Below are positions 43,597 to 53,966 of a stretch of DNA of 64,000 nt, one piece after another. How positions within the stretch are numbered: the first letter of the stretch is position 1; every line of letters starts with the position of its first letter. This DNA comes from Stappia stellulata DSM 5886 (GTDB lineage Bacteria; Pseudomonadota; Alphaproteobacteria; Rhizobiales; Stappiaceae), in the NCBI RefSeq assembly GCF_000423705.1, contig NZ_KE384082.1, positions 62,001 to 126,000 of the forward strand, in the 5' to 3' direction. The notes beneath the pieces are model-generated. The model did not search any database, was not told where the DNA came from, and was given only the letters and a program-made list of their open reading frames with translations. The position numbers were made by a program, and so were the translations under genes.

Positions 43597-45066
43597 TCAG
43601 TCTTCGGAGCGGCGCGGCGGCTTGCCGTTTTCACCTGGACGGTCCGGATCGGTTCCCGCAGCGCCGGCTTCGGTCCCGGCCTGCGGCTTGGTCTCTTCTT
43701 CAAACAGGTCGCGGCCGGGATCCGATACGGACGGACACTGGTCCTCATCCTGGAATTCTCCGGCATCCGCCGCCCGCGTCAACTCTTCCGGGACGATGTC
43801 GCCGGCAGACGCCATGAGGCGCGAACGCTCCCGCACCTCGTCCAGGATCTTGCGCGCGATCTCCGGCTTGTCGTTCATCAGCCGCTGCAGGTCGTTTGCC
43901 TCCAGAACCATCAGTTGCGTGGCTTCCGCCGCGCTGACGGAGGCCAGTCTCCGCCGTCCGCCAAGAATGGCCATCTCGCCGAAAAAGGCGCCCTCCTCCA
44001 GCCGCGCGCGCGTGCTGCCGAGATCGACGATCACCGCGCCGCGGGCAATGAAATACATGCTGGTCGCCTCTTCGCCCACCCGGGTAATCGGCTGACCGCC
44101 ATCGACGGAAAGCGCTCGCAGAAGCTTTGAGATTTCCGCGATTTCAGAGGCACGCAGATCCTCAAACAGCGGAACGCTGGCGACCATGCCCCAGGTCACG
44201 ACGAAGTCCCTTGCGTGGATTTCCCGCGCAAACGCGGTCGCGATAATGCCGATGGGCAGGGCAAAAAGCCCGTAGCCCATGAGCATCACGAGACCGCCAA
44301 GGAGCTTTCCGGCAACCGTGACCGGAACGACGTCGCCATATCCGACCGTGGTCAGGGTCGCGAGTGCCCACCACATGGCATTCGGGATGGTGCCGAGGGC
44401 GTCCGGCTGGACGGTGCGCTCCACCAGATACATGCCTGTCGCGGCGAGCAGCATGACGCCGAAAATGATGACGAGGCTCGCCCCCAGCGCGTGACGTTCG
44501 CTCATGACGGCATTGGCGAGGGACCGCAGCGCCGGGGAATAGCGCGCAAGCTTGAAGAACCGCAGCAACCGCAGCACGATCAGCGGCTTGAAGTCGCCGG
44601 CCGGCAACAAGAAGCCGAGGAAGAAGGGCAAGACCGCGATCAGGTCGATCAGCGCCTCGCCGCGAACGGCATAGCGCAACCTTGCCTGCAGGGGCTTCAG
44701 CCGGCGAAACGGCGGATGCAGGTCCGCCACCCAAAGACGCAGCACGTATTCCAGAAGGAACACCGCGCCGACAACGAATTCGAAGCTGTCGAGCGTCCCC
44801 TCCCATTGCCGCTCGATCGACGGGACCGTTTCCAGAACGACGAGAATGACAGTGAGAACGATGAATTGAAGGAGCAGCCGATCGACCCACTGCCCCTGCG
44901 GGTCGCCGGACGATCCAAGTTCGAGCAACCGGAAAACCCGTTGCTTGAACGATCTGCCACGCCGCGCGCCCGGCCCCTGCGAGACATCCGCCGAAGGCTC
45001 GGGGTCAGGCTTGCGCCGCCGCTCCGGGACCGGTGTCTCCTCCGGATCTTCGCGGTCGGCGCCCAT
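43597..45066 (-). CDS. Cyclic-nucleotide-gated voltage-type potassium channel
   Basis: This 489-residue channel has six membrane segments (about residues 63-290), an S4-like basic segment (VLRLLRFFKLARYSPALR, about 165-181) and the selectivity filter TVGYGD at residues 240-245. A cyclic-nucleotide-binding domain follows at about 305-420, with the phosphate cassette FFGEMAILGGRRRLAS. The N-terminal 50 residues and C-terminal 60 are polar and low-complexity. GGAGG precedes the ATG. The start lies four bases after the alaS stop, so it is co-transcribed with alaS. It resembles the MlotiK1 type. Confidence 0.93.
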   Translation of the reverse strand: MGADREDPEETPVPERRRKPDPEPSADVSQGPGARRGRSFKQRVFRLLELGSSGDPQGQWVDRLLLQFIVLTVILVVLETVPSIERQWEGTLDSFEFVVGAVFLLEYVLRLWVADLHPPFRRLKPLQARLRYAVRGEALIDLIAVLPFFLGFLLPAGDFKPLIVLRLLRFFKLARYSPALRSLANAVMSERHALGASLVIIFGVMLLAATGMYLVERTVQPDALGTIPNAMWWALATLTTVGYGDVVPVTVAGKLLGGLVMLMGYGLFALPIGIIATAFAREIHARDFVVTWGMVASVPLFEDLRASEIAEISKLLRALSVDGGQPITRVGEEATSMYFIARGAVIVDLGSTRARLEEGAFFGEMAILGGRRRLASVSAAEATQLMVLEANDLQRLMNDKPEIARKILDEVRERSRLMASAGDIVPEELTRAADAGEFQDEDQCPSVSDPGRDLFEEETKPQAGTEAGAAGTDPDRPGENGKPPRRSED

Positions 45067-45070
45067 GGCC

Positions 45071-47746
45071 TCAGGCCTCCGCCAACCGCGCGCCGTCCGC
45101 GAGCGAGGCCATGATGGCCTCCACCGCGGCTTCCGCCTGGGAGGCATCCGATCCGCCGGCCTGCGCCATGTCGGGGCGCCCGCCGCCGCCGCGCCCGCCA
45201 AGCACGGCCGACCCGACACGCACCAGATCCACAGCGCTCAACGTGCCCGTCATGTCGTCGGTCACGCCCACGACAATCGCGGCCTTGTTGTCCTCGCCGC
45301 GGTTGATCAGAACCACGACGCCGGACCCGACCTGGCTCTTGGCCTGATCCGCAAGGCCCTTGAGATCCTTGGGGTTGAGGCCCTCCACGATGCGCGACAG
45401 CACCTTGAAGCCGCCAACCTCGCGCACGCCGGCGTCGCCGCCTTCGCTCCCGCCCATGGCAAGCTTCTTGCGGGTTTCGGCGAGTTCACGCTCCAGGCGC
45501 CGCTTGTCCTCGATCAACGCGGCAACCCGCTCGGTGACATCCGACTGCCCGACCTTCAACGCCCCGGCAATGTCGCGCACCCGTGCGTCCTGGCCGCTCA
45601 GATAGCGGCGCGCGGCCGCACCCGTCAGCGCCTCGACGCGGCGCACGCCGGAGGCAACCGCGCCTTCCGAAACCAGCGTCACAAGTCCGATGTCGCCGGT
45701 CCGCGCCACATGCGTTCCGCCGCAAAGCTCCAGCGAGTAGGTCTTGCCGGCCTTCCCGCCGCGATCCGCGACGCCCATCGACACAACCCGGACCTCTTCG
45801 CCGTATTTCTCGCCGAACAGCGCCATCGCCCCCTGCTCGATCGCCTCGTCCACGCCCATCAGACGCGTTTCGACCGGCGCGTTTTGCAGGACGATCGCAT
45901 TGGAGATCTCCTCGACCTCCCGCAGCTCCTCCGCGGACATCGGCTTGGGATGGGAGAAGTCGAAGCGCAGCCGGTCGGGGCCGACAAGCGAGCCCTTTTG
46001 CGCCACATGCGTTCCAAGCACCTCGCGCAACGCCTCGTGCACGAGATGGGTCGCGGAGTGATTGGCGCGCACGGCCGCTCGGCGCGTGCCGTCGACCTGA
46101 AGCTCCAGCGCCTGGTCGAGCCCGACCGTGCCGGAAATCACCCGCACCTCATGCAGGAACAGGCCGTCGGCCTTCTTCTGCGTGCCGGTCACCTCGATCT
46201 CGACCCCCTCGCCGCGCATGGTGCCCGTGTCGCCGACCTGGCCACCGGACTCGCCATAGAACGGTGTCTGGTTCAAGATCACGATGCCGGTATCACCGGC
46301 CTTCAGCTCCATCGTTTCCGCACCGTCGCGCACGAGCGCCTGAACGACGCCCTCCACGCTTTCGGTATCGTAGCCGAGAAAATCGGTTGCGCCGCAGCGG
46401 TCCTTCAGCGTGAACCAGACGGTATCGGTGGCCGCCTCGCCCGAGCCGGACCACGCGGCCCGCGCTTCCGCGCGCTGGCGCTCCATCGCGGCCTTGAAGC
46501 CGTCCGTATCGACGGAGATGCCGCGCGTGCGCAGGGCGTCCTGCGTCAGATCCAGCGGAAAGCCGTAAGTGTCATAGAGCTTGAAGGCGGTCTCGCCGTC
46601 GAATTCCGCCCCCTCGCCCAGATCGCCGCTGGCGTCGTCCAGCAGGGTCAGGCCGCGCGCAAGCGTCTTGCGAAAGCGGCTTTCCTCAAGCCGCAGCGTC
46701 TCGGTGATCAGCGCTTCGGCGCGCGTCAGTTCGGGATAGGCCCGGCCCATCTCGCGCACCAGCGTCGGCACGAGACGCCACATCAGCGGATCTTCGGCCC
46801 CCAGGAGATGGGCATGGCGCATGGCGCGGCGCATGATGCGGCGAAGCACATAGCCGCGCCCCTCGTTGGAGGGCAATACGCCGTCGGCGATGAGGAAGCT
46901 GGCGGAGCGCAGGTGATCGGCGATCACCCGGTGACTGGAGGCGGCTTTTCCTTCCGCCTCGACGCCGATGGCGTTTTCAGACGCCGAGATCAGCGCCCGG
47001 AACAGGTCGATGTCGTAATTGTCATGCACGCCCTGCAGAACGGCCGCGATGCGCTCCAGCCCCATGCCGGTGTCGATGGACGGACGCGGCAGGTCGACGC
47101 GCTCGTCGGCCAGCTGCTCGTACTGCATGAACACGAGATTCCAGATCTCGATGAAACGGTCGCCGTCTTCATCGGCCGATCCCGGAGGGCCACCCCAGAT
47201 GTGATCGCCGTGGTCGTAGAAAATTTCCGAACACGGGCCGCAGGGGCCGGTGTCGCCCATCGCCCAGAAATTGTCGGAGGTGGTGATGCGGATGATCTTG
47301 TCGTCCGACAGGCCGGCAATGCGCTTCCACAGGTCGTGCGCCTCGTCGTCCTCGGCATAGACCGTGACTGTCAGCCGGTCCTTGGGCAGTCCGAACTCCT
47401 TGGTGATCAGGTTCCAGGCCAGTTCGATGGCCCGATCCTTGAAATAATCCCCAAATGAGAAATTGCCGAGCATCTCGAAGAACGTGTGATGGCGGGCGGT
47501 ATAGCCGACGTTGTCGAGATCATTGTGCTTGCCACCGGCGCGCACGCATTTCTGCGAGCTGGCCGCACGGACGTAGTCGCGCTTTTCCAGACCCGTGAAG
47601 ACGTTCTTGAACGGAACCATGCCGGCGTTGGTGAACATCAGGGTCGGATCGTTGCGCGGAACGAGCGGCCCCGACGCCACGGATTCGTGCCCGTTTCTGG
47701 CAAAGTAGTCGAGAAAGGCCGTCCGGATTTCGTTTACACCGCTCAT
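45071..47746 (-). CDS. alaS: Alanyl-tRNA synthetase
   Basis: This 891-residue enzyme charges tRNA-Ala and also edits mischarged Ser and Gly. The class II catalytic domain starts with [18 protein letters not shown] and contains the motif 1 region [11 protein letters not shown]. The editing domain has the zinc HxxxH ([17 protein letters not shown]) and the later [13 protein letters not shown]. The C-terminal region contains DHHA1-like [15 protein letters not shown]. The ATG at 47746 fits the family; 42 extra codons upstream are unlikely. recA lies upstream on the same strand. Confidence 0.98.
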   Translation of the reverse strand: MSGVNEIRTAFLDYFARNGHESVASGPLVPRNDPTLMFTNAGMVPFKNVFTGLEKRDYVRAASSQKCVRAGGKHNDLDNVGYTARHHTFFEMLGNFSFGDYFKDRAIELAWNLITKEFGLPKDRLTVTVYAEDDEAHDLWKRIAGLSDDKIIRITTSDNFWAMGDTGPCGPCSEIFYDHGDHIWGGPPGSADEDGDRFIEIWNLVFMQYEQLADERVDLPRPSIDTGMGLERIAAVLQGVHDNYDIDLFRALISASENAIGVEAEGKAASSHRVIADHLRSASFLIADGVLPSNEGRGYVLRRIMRRAMRHAHLLGAEDPLMWRLVPTLVREMGRAYPELTRAEALITETLRLEESRFRKTLARGLTLLDDASGDLGEGAEFDGETAFKLYDTYGFPLDLTQDALRTRGISVDTDGFKAAMERQRAEARAAWSGSGEAATDTVWFTLKDRCGATDFLGYDTESVEGVVQALVRDGAETMELKAGDTGIVILNQTPFYGESGGQVGDTGTMRGEGVEIEVTGTQKKADGLFLHEVRVISGTVGLDQALELQVDGTRRAAVRANHSATHLVHEALREVLGTHVAQKGSLVGPDRLRFDFSHPKPMSAEELREVEEISNAIVLQNAPVETRLMGVDEAIEQGAMALFGEKYGEEVRVVSMGVADRGGKAGKTYSLELCGGTHVARTGDIGLVTLVSEGAVASGVRRVEALTGAAARRYLSGQDARVRDIAGALKVGQSDVTERVAALIEDKRRLERELAETRKKLAMGGSEGGDAGVREVGGFKVLSRIVEGLNPKDLKGLADQAKSQVGSGVVVLINRGEDNKAAIVVGVTDDMTGTLSAVDLVRVGSAVLGGRGGGGRPDMAQAGGSDASQAEAAVEAIMASLADGARLAEA

Positions 47747-47900
47747 GAAGCTGCCATCCAATGCGCCGGGCGCGCAATCGGGCGGTCCGGGACAGGATCC
47801 GGCCATGGTGCGCGCCGTGTTCTTTCTTGCGCCGCTTTTATCTTTGCACAGTCGACAAGTCCAGCGCGGCAACGGTACGCCGCCGTCGCGCGGCCCAAAC

Positions 47901-47925
47901 GAAAAGGGGCACCCGAAGGTGCCCC
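47901..47925 (-). terminator. Rho-independent terminator of recA
   Basis: GGGGCACC (47906-47913) pairs with GGTGCCCC (47918-47925) around CGAA; on the minus strand a short T-run follows. It separates recA from alaS. Confidence 0.85.
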
Positions 47926-47994
47926 GAAGAAACGTCCATCGAGGAAACGAACGGCATCGGGCAGACCCGCGCCGGCGCGCCCTCGGCCATCGCC

Positions 47995-49071
<1,077 letters not shown>

Positions 49072-49409
49072 GCGTGCGATCCTTATTCCATGCCAGGGCC
49101 GGCGATTCAAACTCAGCTTTTGTACCTCATTTGTTCTTATTCTACAATATCAACTAAACCACTGAAAAAAATAATTAAAAATACAGATGTTCTTTTTCTG
49201 TTTTCAAGCCTCTGGTTGGAACCGTCGGTCCAGGCACGCGCGACCCGGAACGCGACCGCCAGAATCACCCTGGCGATTTCACCGGATCGCAGCCCGCCGC
49301 GCTTTCGCTGGCGGGCGTTCCTGTGGCATGAGGAAAGCGACCGGCGGGTCAGGACGGCTCGCAGTCCCGGCCCGCGCCGGGGCACCTTCGGGGTTCAGGA
49401 TCCGCGCGC
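49072..49409. other. Intergenic region between recA and psuK
   Basis: This 338-base divergent region has a sharply AT-rich section (about 49128-49205) that must hold the recA promoter, next to the LexA-like site at 49122-49136. The half next to psuK is GC-rich and shows no operator or RNA gene I can recognise. Confidence 0.5.
49122..49136. promoter_or_regulatory. LexA/SOS box of recA (one mismatch)
   Basis: GTACCTCATTTGTTC matches the alphaproteobacterial LexA direct repeat GTTC-N7-GTTC except for one base (GTAC in the first half). It lies 51 bases before the recA start in the AT-rich promoter. Autoregulated recA normally has such a site. Confidence 0.6.
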
Positions 49410-50351
49410 ATGACCATTGCCGCCTTTGGCGCCATTCATCTCGATACGCTCGCGCACGCGGACCGCGCAATCCTTCGCGACACGTCGACGCCGGCGCGCC
49501 TGACGACATGCCCGGGAGGGGTGGCCGCGAATGTCGCCCGGGCGCTGGCGCGGCTGTCCCCGCCCTGCGCCCTTGCCGGTGCGGTCGGTCGCGACAGCGA
49601 CGGCGACGCGCTCCTTGCAAGCCTTCGCGCGGAAGGCATCGACGTCTCGAGGGTCCATCGCTCCGATCACCCGACCGGGCGCTATCTCGCCCTGCACGAC
49701 CCCGACGGCGGGCTGGCGGCGGCCGTCGTCGACGGCACCATCACCGATGCGCTGCGACCGGGCGACCTCGACCTCGCCCATCCCGCGCTCGCCGAGGCGG
49801 ACCTCTGGTTCCTCGAGGCGAACCTGCCGCAGCCGGTCCTTGCGCAGATCGCCGCCGCAGCCGGACACCGTCTTCTGGCAGCCGATGCCGTCTCCATCGC
49901 CAAGGCACCGCGCCTCAACGAGGTTCTCGGCAGGCTGGACGTCCTGTTCTGCAACCGCGAGGAAGGCGCGGCCCTGCTCGGCCACGCGCGCGCCGGACCC
50001 GAGACCGCGCCGGAGGAGGATGCGCGGGAGATCGCCTGCGCGCTGGTCGCCCTGGGCGTCGGCGCCTGCCTCGTCAGCGACGGTCCCGCCCCGCTGGCGC
50101 TCGCCACGCCCGATGCTTGCCTGCATCTTGCCGTTGCGCCGGCGCCCGTGCGGGATGTCACGGGCGCCGGCGATGCGCTGATTGCCGGAACGCTTGCGGC
50201 CCGCGCCCGCGGATGGAACGTTGTCGACGCTGCCCGTGCCGGCCTCGCGGCGGCGCGCGTGACGGTGCAGGCACAAGGGGCCGCCCCCGCCACTCTCACC
50301 TGGGACGCCGTCATCCGCGAAAGCGCGACAATCGCCACACCGGTTTCGTAA
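49410..50351 (+). CDS. psuK: PfkB-family pseudouridine kinase
   Basis: This 313-residue ribokinase-fold protein has the two PfkB signatures: GGVAANVARALARL near residue 36 and DVTGAGDALIAGTLA near residue 248. It should phosphorylate pseudouridine to pseudouridine 5'-phosphate, which the next gene product cleaves. The assignment as pseudouridine kinase, not another sugar kinase, rests on its pairing with psuG 138 bases downstream. The ribosome signal before the ATG is weak. Confidence 0.85.
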   Translation: MTIAAFGAIHLDTLAHADRAILRDTSTPARLTTCPGGVAANVARALARLSPPCALAGAVGRDSDGDALLASLRAEGIDVSRVHRSDHPTGRYLALHDPDGGLAAAVVDGTITDALRPGDLDLAHPALAEADLWFLEANLPQPVLAQIAAAAGHRLLAADAVSIAKAPRLNEVLGRLDVLFCNREEGAALLGHARAGPETAPEEDAREIACALVALGVGACLVSDGPAPLALATPDACLHLAVAPAPVRDVTGAGDALIAGTLAARARGWNVVDAARAGLAAARVTVQAQGAAPATLTWDAVIRESATIATPVS

Positions 50352-50489
50352 CGGTCCGGTTACAGGCCGAAAAACCACGGGGCGCGACGACATGCGCCTC
50401 GACGCAGCGCCGCTCCCGCGCTTATAAGGGCGCCGGCGCGCAGCGCGCGGATCCCGCACTTGATCCACGCAACGGAACCCGAGGCATCC

Positions 50490-51461
50490 ATGTCGACCAG
50501 GCTCTCCCCTCTCCCCAATTCGCGGATCGTCCTGAGCACCGAGGTGGCGGATGCCCGCGCCAGCGGACAGGCGGTGGTCGCGCTGGAATCGACCATCATC
50601 ACCCATGGCATGCCCTGGCCGAAGAACGCGGAGACCGCGCGCACCGTGGAGAGCGACATCCGCGCGCAAGGCGCGGTCCCGGCGACCATCGCAGCGCTCG
50701 ACGGAAAACTGCACATCGGGCTTTCCGAGGGCGAGATGGAGCGCCTTGCCGAGGCAAAGGCCGCGATGAAATGCTCGCGCGCCGATCTGGCGTTTGCACT
50801 TGCGACCGGGCGCACCGGGTCCACGACGGTCGCGGCAACGATGATGGCAGCCGATGCCGCCGGCATCGCGGTCTTCGCGACGGGCGGCATCGGCGGGGTG
50901 CACCGGGGTGCGCAGGAAAGCTTCGACATTTCCGCCGACCTTGAGGAACTGGCGCGCACGCCTGTCTGCGTGGTCGCGGCCGGCGCCAAGGCGCTTCTCG
51001 ATCTGCCCAAGACGCTGGAGGTCCTGGAAACCCGGGGCGTTCCGGTCGTCGCCTATGGCACCGACGACTTTCCCGCCTTCTGGTCGCGCGTCAGCGGCCT
51101 GTCCGCGCCCTACCGGATGGACACGCCCGAGGAAATCTCCGCGCTTCTGGCCGTTCGGCGGGGTTTTCCGGGCCACGGCGGCGTGCTGGTGGCCAATCCC
51201 GTGCCCGAGACCGCCGAGATCCCCGCCAGCGAAATGGCCGGTGTCATCGATGCGGCCGTCGCCGAGGCCGCGAAACGCGGCATTTCCGGCAAGGATGTAA
51301 CGCCCTTCGTGCTCGCCCTGATCTACGAGCTGACCGGCGGTCGCAGTCTGGAGACCAACATCGCGCTGGTCCGCAACAACGCGCGGCTGGCCGCGCAAAT
51401 CGCGGTCTGCGACGCGCAGGCGGGCAAGGACGCAACACCTTCCGGATCATCTGGCGCATAA
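50490..51461 (+). CDS. psuG: Pseudouridine-5'-phosphate glycosidase
   Basis: The 323-residue enzyme splits pseudouridine 5'-phosphate to uracil and ribose 5-phosphate. Typical segments are VALESTIITHGMPWPKN, KCSRADLAFALATGRTGSTTV and FATGGIGGVHRGAQESFDIS, with the catalytic lysine and metal-binding residues. GAGG precedes the ATG at 50490. With psuK it forms a complete two-step pathway for recycling RNA-derived pseudouridine. Confidence 0.96.
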   Translation: MSTRLSPLPNSRIVLSTEVADARASGQAVVALESTIITHGMPWPKNAETARTVESDIRAQGAVPATIAALDGKLHIGLSEGEMERLAEAKAAMKCSRADLAFALATGRTGSTTVAATMMAADAAGIAVFATGGIGGVHRGAQESFDISADLEELARTPVCVVAAGAKALLDLPKTLEVLETRGVPVVAYGTDDFPAFWSRVSGLSAPYRMDTPEEISALLAVRRGFPGHGGVLVANPVPETAEIPASEMAGVIDAAVAEAAKRGISGKDVTPFVLALIYELTGGRSLETNIALVRNNARLAAQIAVCDAQAGKDATPSGSSGA

Positions 51462-51649
51462 GGGCCTGAAGCGTGTAACTGTCACAAGGAATGTGCTTAA
51501 CTCGTCGCGCCGTCACGCGTGCCTTCGGAAACCGCGGACGCGACAGGCACAGGAACAACCCGGCGCTCCAGGGCCGGAACTCATATCGGGGCCCTTCCGC
51601 CGCAGCGCCGAGACCGGCGCCGGCGAAAACTGAAGACAGAGGACGCACA

Positions 51650-52867
51650 ATGGCGGAGACAACGGCAATGTCGGAGACCGGAACGGCACCCCAGGCAGCG
51701 GCGGGAACCGCGCTGTCGCCCATGCAGTATCTGGATCGCGCGATGGGCGCCCTGCGGGACATGGGCCTGATGCCCGGAACCACCGCGGAAGCGCCGATCA
51801 ACGCCCTTCTGGAAAAGATCTCCGACCTGTCGCCGGACAAGATCGCGGTGATCACCCGCACGCTCGGACAGGCGCAGACCTTCAACGAAGTGGTGCGCAA
51901 CGAGATCCAGGCGATGTCCATCGGCGAGCGTTACGAGGCAATCACCGAGGCGTTCAACTCGATCCGCGACGACGCCAAGGCCATGGTCGACCAGCTCTCC
52001 GACGGCAAGATCTCCTTCATGGAAGGCCTGTCGAACAAGTGGCGCGACATGACGCGGGGCACGGTTTCCGACCGCTTCGGCAAGATCCGCGACACCTATC
52101 TGGATGTGGCGCGCGACACCAAGGACCAGATCGAGCGCGAACAGCGCATCCTGGAAGCCTACCGCGATTTCCGCGGCGCGCTGAAACAGGCGGAGGTCCT
52201 GGCGCTGGAGGTTCTGCAAACCGCCGAAGCCAAACTCGATACCGCCAAGGCCGACCTTGAAGAGGCCAACAAGACGGTCGAGGCCCATGCCGGCGACGAC
52301 GCGGCCGCCAAGGCGCGCCTGGAGCTTGCCCGCGACGAGAAGATGCGCGTGATGCAGGACGAGGAGAAGCGCTATCAGGTCGCCAAGGACCTCTCCGACA
52401 ACCTGACGATCGGCTACAACACGTCGGAAGTCATCATGGCGCGGCTGATGCAGACCACCAACGCCAAGGAGCGGGTCTATTCGCAGGCGGTGAGCTTCTT
52501 CTCCACCAATGATTCGGTGCTGACGGCGCTGAATGCCTCCTTCACCGGCCTTCAGGGGCTGCATGAATCCACCGAAACCCTGAACGCGATGAAGGACGGC
52601 GTGTCCAAGTCGCTGGAGACACTCGCCGAAATCGGCGACGCGGTCCAGGAAGCCGCCCTCAGGGCCGGCTACGGACCGACCGTTCAGGCGGCGGCCGTCA
52701 AGAAGCTGGTGGATTCGGTGATCAACTTCCAGGTCAACTCGCGCGAGATCATCAGCGAGATGCGCAAGATGTCGACCAAGAATTCCGAGGAAATCCGCGA
52801 TGCGGTCGAGGACGGCAAGCGCCGGCTCGCCAAACTCGCGGCCCAGGGCAACATGATCGGCGCCTGA
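51650..52867 (+). CDS. Long helical protein, distantly TelA-like, first gene of a three-gene operon
   Basis: The 405-residue protein is almost wholly helical, with charged heptad-like stretches (for example EQRILEAYRDFRGALKQAE and AKADLEEANKTVEAH) and no membrane segment or signal. The C-terminal half, with SFFSTNDSVLTALNASFTGL and LNAMKDGVSKSLETLAEI, resembles by eye the layout of TelA-type toxic anion resistance proteins, but the similarity is weak and I do not claim the family. GAGGA lies before the ATG. A membrane protein and a coiled-coil protein follow on the same strand. Confidence 0.7.
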   Translation: MAETTAMSETGTAPQAAAGTALSPMQYLDRAMGALRDMGLMPGTTAEAPINALLEKISDLSPDKIAVITRTLGQAQTFNEVVRNEIQAMSIGERYEAITEAFNSIRDDAKAMVDQLSDGKISFMEGLSNKWRDMTRGTVSDRFGKIRDTYLDVARDTKDQIEREQRILEAYRDFRGALKQAEVLALEVLQTAEAKLDTAKADLEEANKTVEAHAGDDAAAKARLELARDEKMRVMQDEEKRYQVAKDLSDNLTIGYNTSEVIMARLMQTTNAKERVYSQAVSFFSTNDSVLTALNASFTGLQGLHESTETLNAMKDGVSKSLETLAEIGDAVQEAALRAGYGPTVQAAAVKKLVDSVINFQVNSREIISEMRKMSTKNSEEIRDAVEDGKRRLAKLAAQGNMIGA

Positions 52868-53005
52868 GCAAGCCTCCGCGCCGACCACCGAACAGCGGCC
52901 GCGACGGTTCCACCGCCCGGCCGCAACCGTGACGGACCGACCCGCAGGCGGTATGGCCACCGACCGGGCGGGATTGCATGACAGCTGTTGAACGGGAACG
53001 AGTGC

Positions 53006-53944
53006 ATGCCCTCCGACACCGCCGCCAAGAAGGCGCCGCTCGATGAACTGATGATGGCCATGGACGTCGTGGACACGCTGCGCCACGACGAAAGGATCGC
53101 GCTCAAGGAGCTCGACGCCGACCAGCGCGACGAGCAGATGATCGAGCGCCTGCGCGATCTCTACCGAAGCCAGGGCATCGAGGTGCCCGACCGGATCCTG
53201 CAGGAAGGCGTCGAAAGCCTGAAGCAGAACCGTTTTGTCTACACCCCGCCGGCCGCCGGTTTCCAGCGCACGCTGGCGCTGGTCTATGTGACCCGGGCGC
53301 GCTGGGGCAAGGCGCTGTTGATCGCGCTTGTGCTTCTGGTCGCCGCCGTGCTGGCCTGGCGCTTCCTGGTGGTCGCACCGCGCGAACGCGCCGCGGAAGC
53401 CTTGCGCATCGAAATGAGCGAGACGCTTCCGGCGGAGGCGACGGCGCTCCGCACCCGGATTTCCGATCTGGCGGACGTCGAGGCCGCGCGCACGCAGGCG
53501 GAAACACTGGCGGCGATCGCCACATCGGCGGCCGCGGCAGGCGATGCGCAGGCCGCGCGCGGCGCGATCGCGGATCTTCGCGCGCTCGAGGCACGGCTGC
53601 GGGAAACCTATGACGTGCGTATCGTGTCGCGGCCGGGCGTACCGACCGGCGTTACCCGCATCCCCGACGTCAACCGCGCCACGCGCAACTACTACCTTGT
53701 CGTGGAAGCGGTCACGCCCGATGGCAAGGTGCTGCCGCGCGAGATTGTCTCGGAGGAAGACGGCGAAGCGACCACGGTCGACATCTGGGCTCAGCGCGTT
53801 CCCAAACCCACGTTCGACGCCGTGCGTCAGGACAAGGAAGACGACGGCATCGTCCAGAGCGTCGTCCTGGGCACGAAGGCGAGCGGGCGTCTCCAGCCCG
53901 TCTGGAATGCCGCGGTCGAGACCGGGGCGATTACGAAATGGTAG
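53006..53944 (+). CDS. Single-pass membrane protein (DUF6384-like), second gene of the operon
   Basis: The 312-residue protein has a charged N-terminal part of about 100 residues (LDELMMAMDVVDTLRHDER, then DRILQEGVESLKQN), one membrane helix at about 103-123 (ALLIALVLLVAAVLAWRFLV) and a C-terminal part with a coiled segment (EAARTQAETLAAIATSAAAAG) followed by a beta-rich domain (YYLVVEAVTPDGKVLP). It fits the family I know as DUF6384, function unknown. The start at 53006 is preferred to a TTG at 52988. It lies between the two helical genes. Confidence 0.72.
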   Translation: MPSDTAAKKAPLDELMMAMDVVDTLRHDERIALKELDADQRDEQMIERLRDLYRSQGIEVPDRILQEGVESLKQNRFVYTPPAAGFQRTLALVYVTRARWGKALLIALVLLVAAVLAWRFLVVAPRERAAEALRIEMSETLPAEATALRTRISDLADVEAARTQAETLAAIATSAAAAGDAQAARGAIADLRALEARLRETYDVRIVSRPGVPTGVTRIPDVNRATRNYYLVVEAVTPDGKVLPREIVSEEDGEATTVDIWAQRVPKPTFDAVRQDKEDDGIVQSVVLGTKASGRLQPVWNAAVETGAITKW

Positions 53945-53966
53945 CGTTTAGGCGGGAACAGCACAG

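Noticed and set aside
49187-50944. A 585-codon plus-strand frame across psuK and psuG
   Set aside because: It is the alternative frame of two certain genes and shows the arginine-rich composition typical of such shadows.
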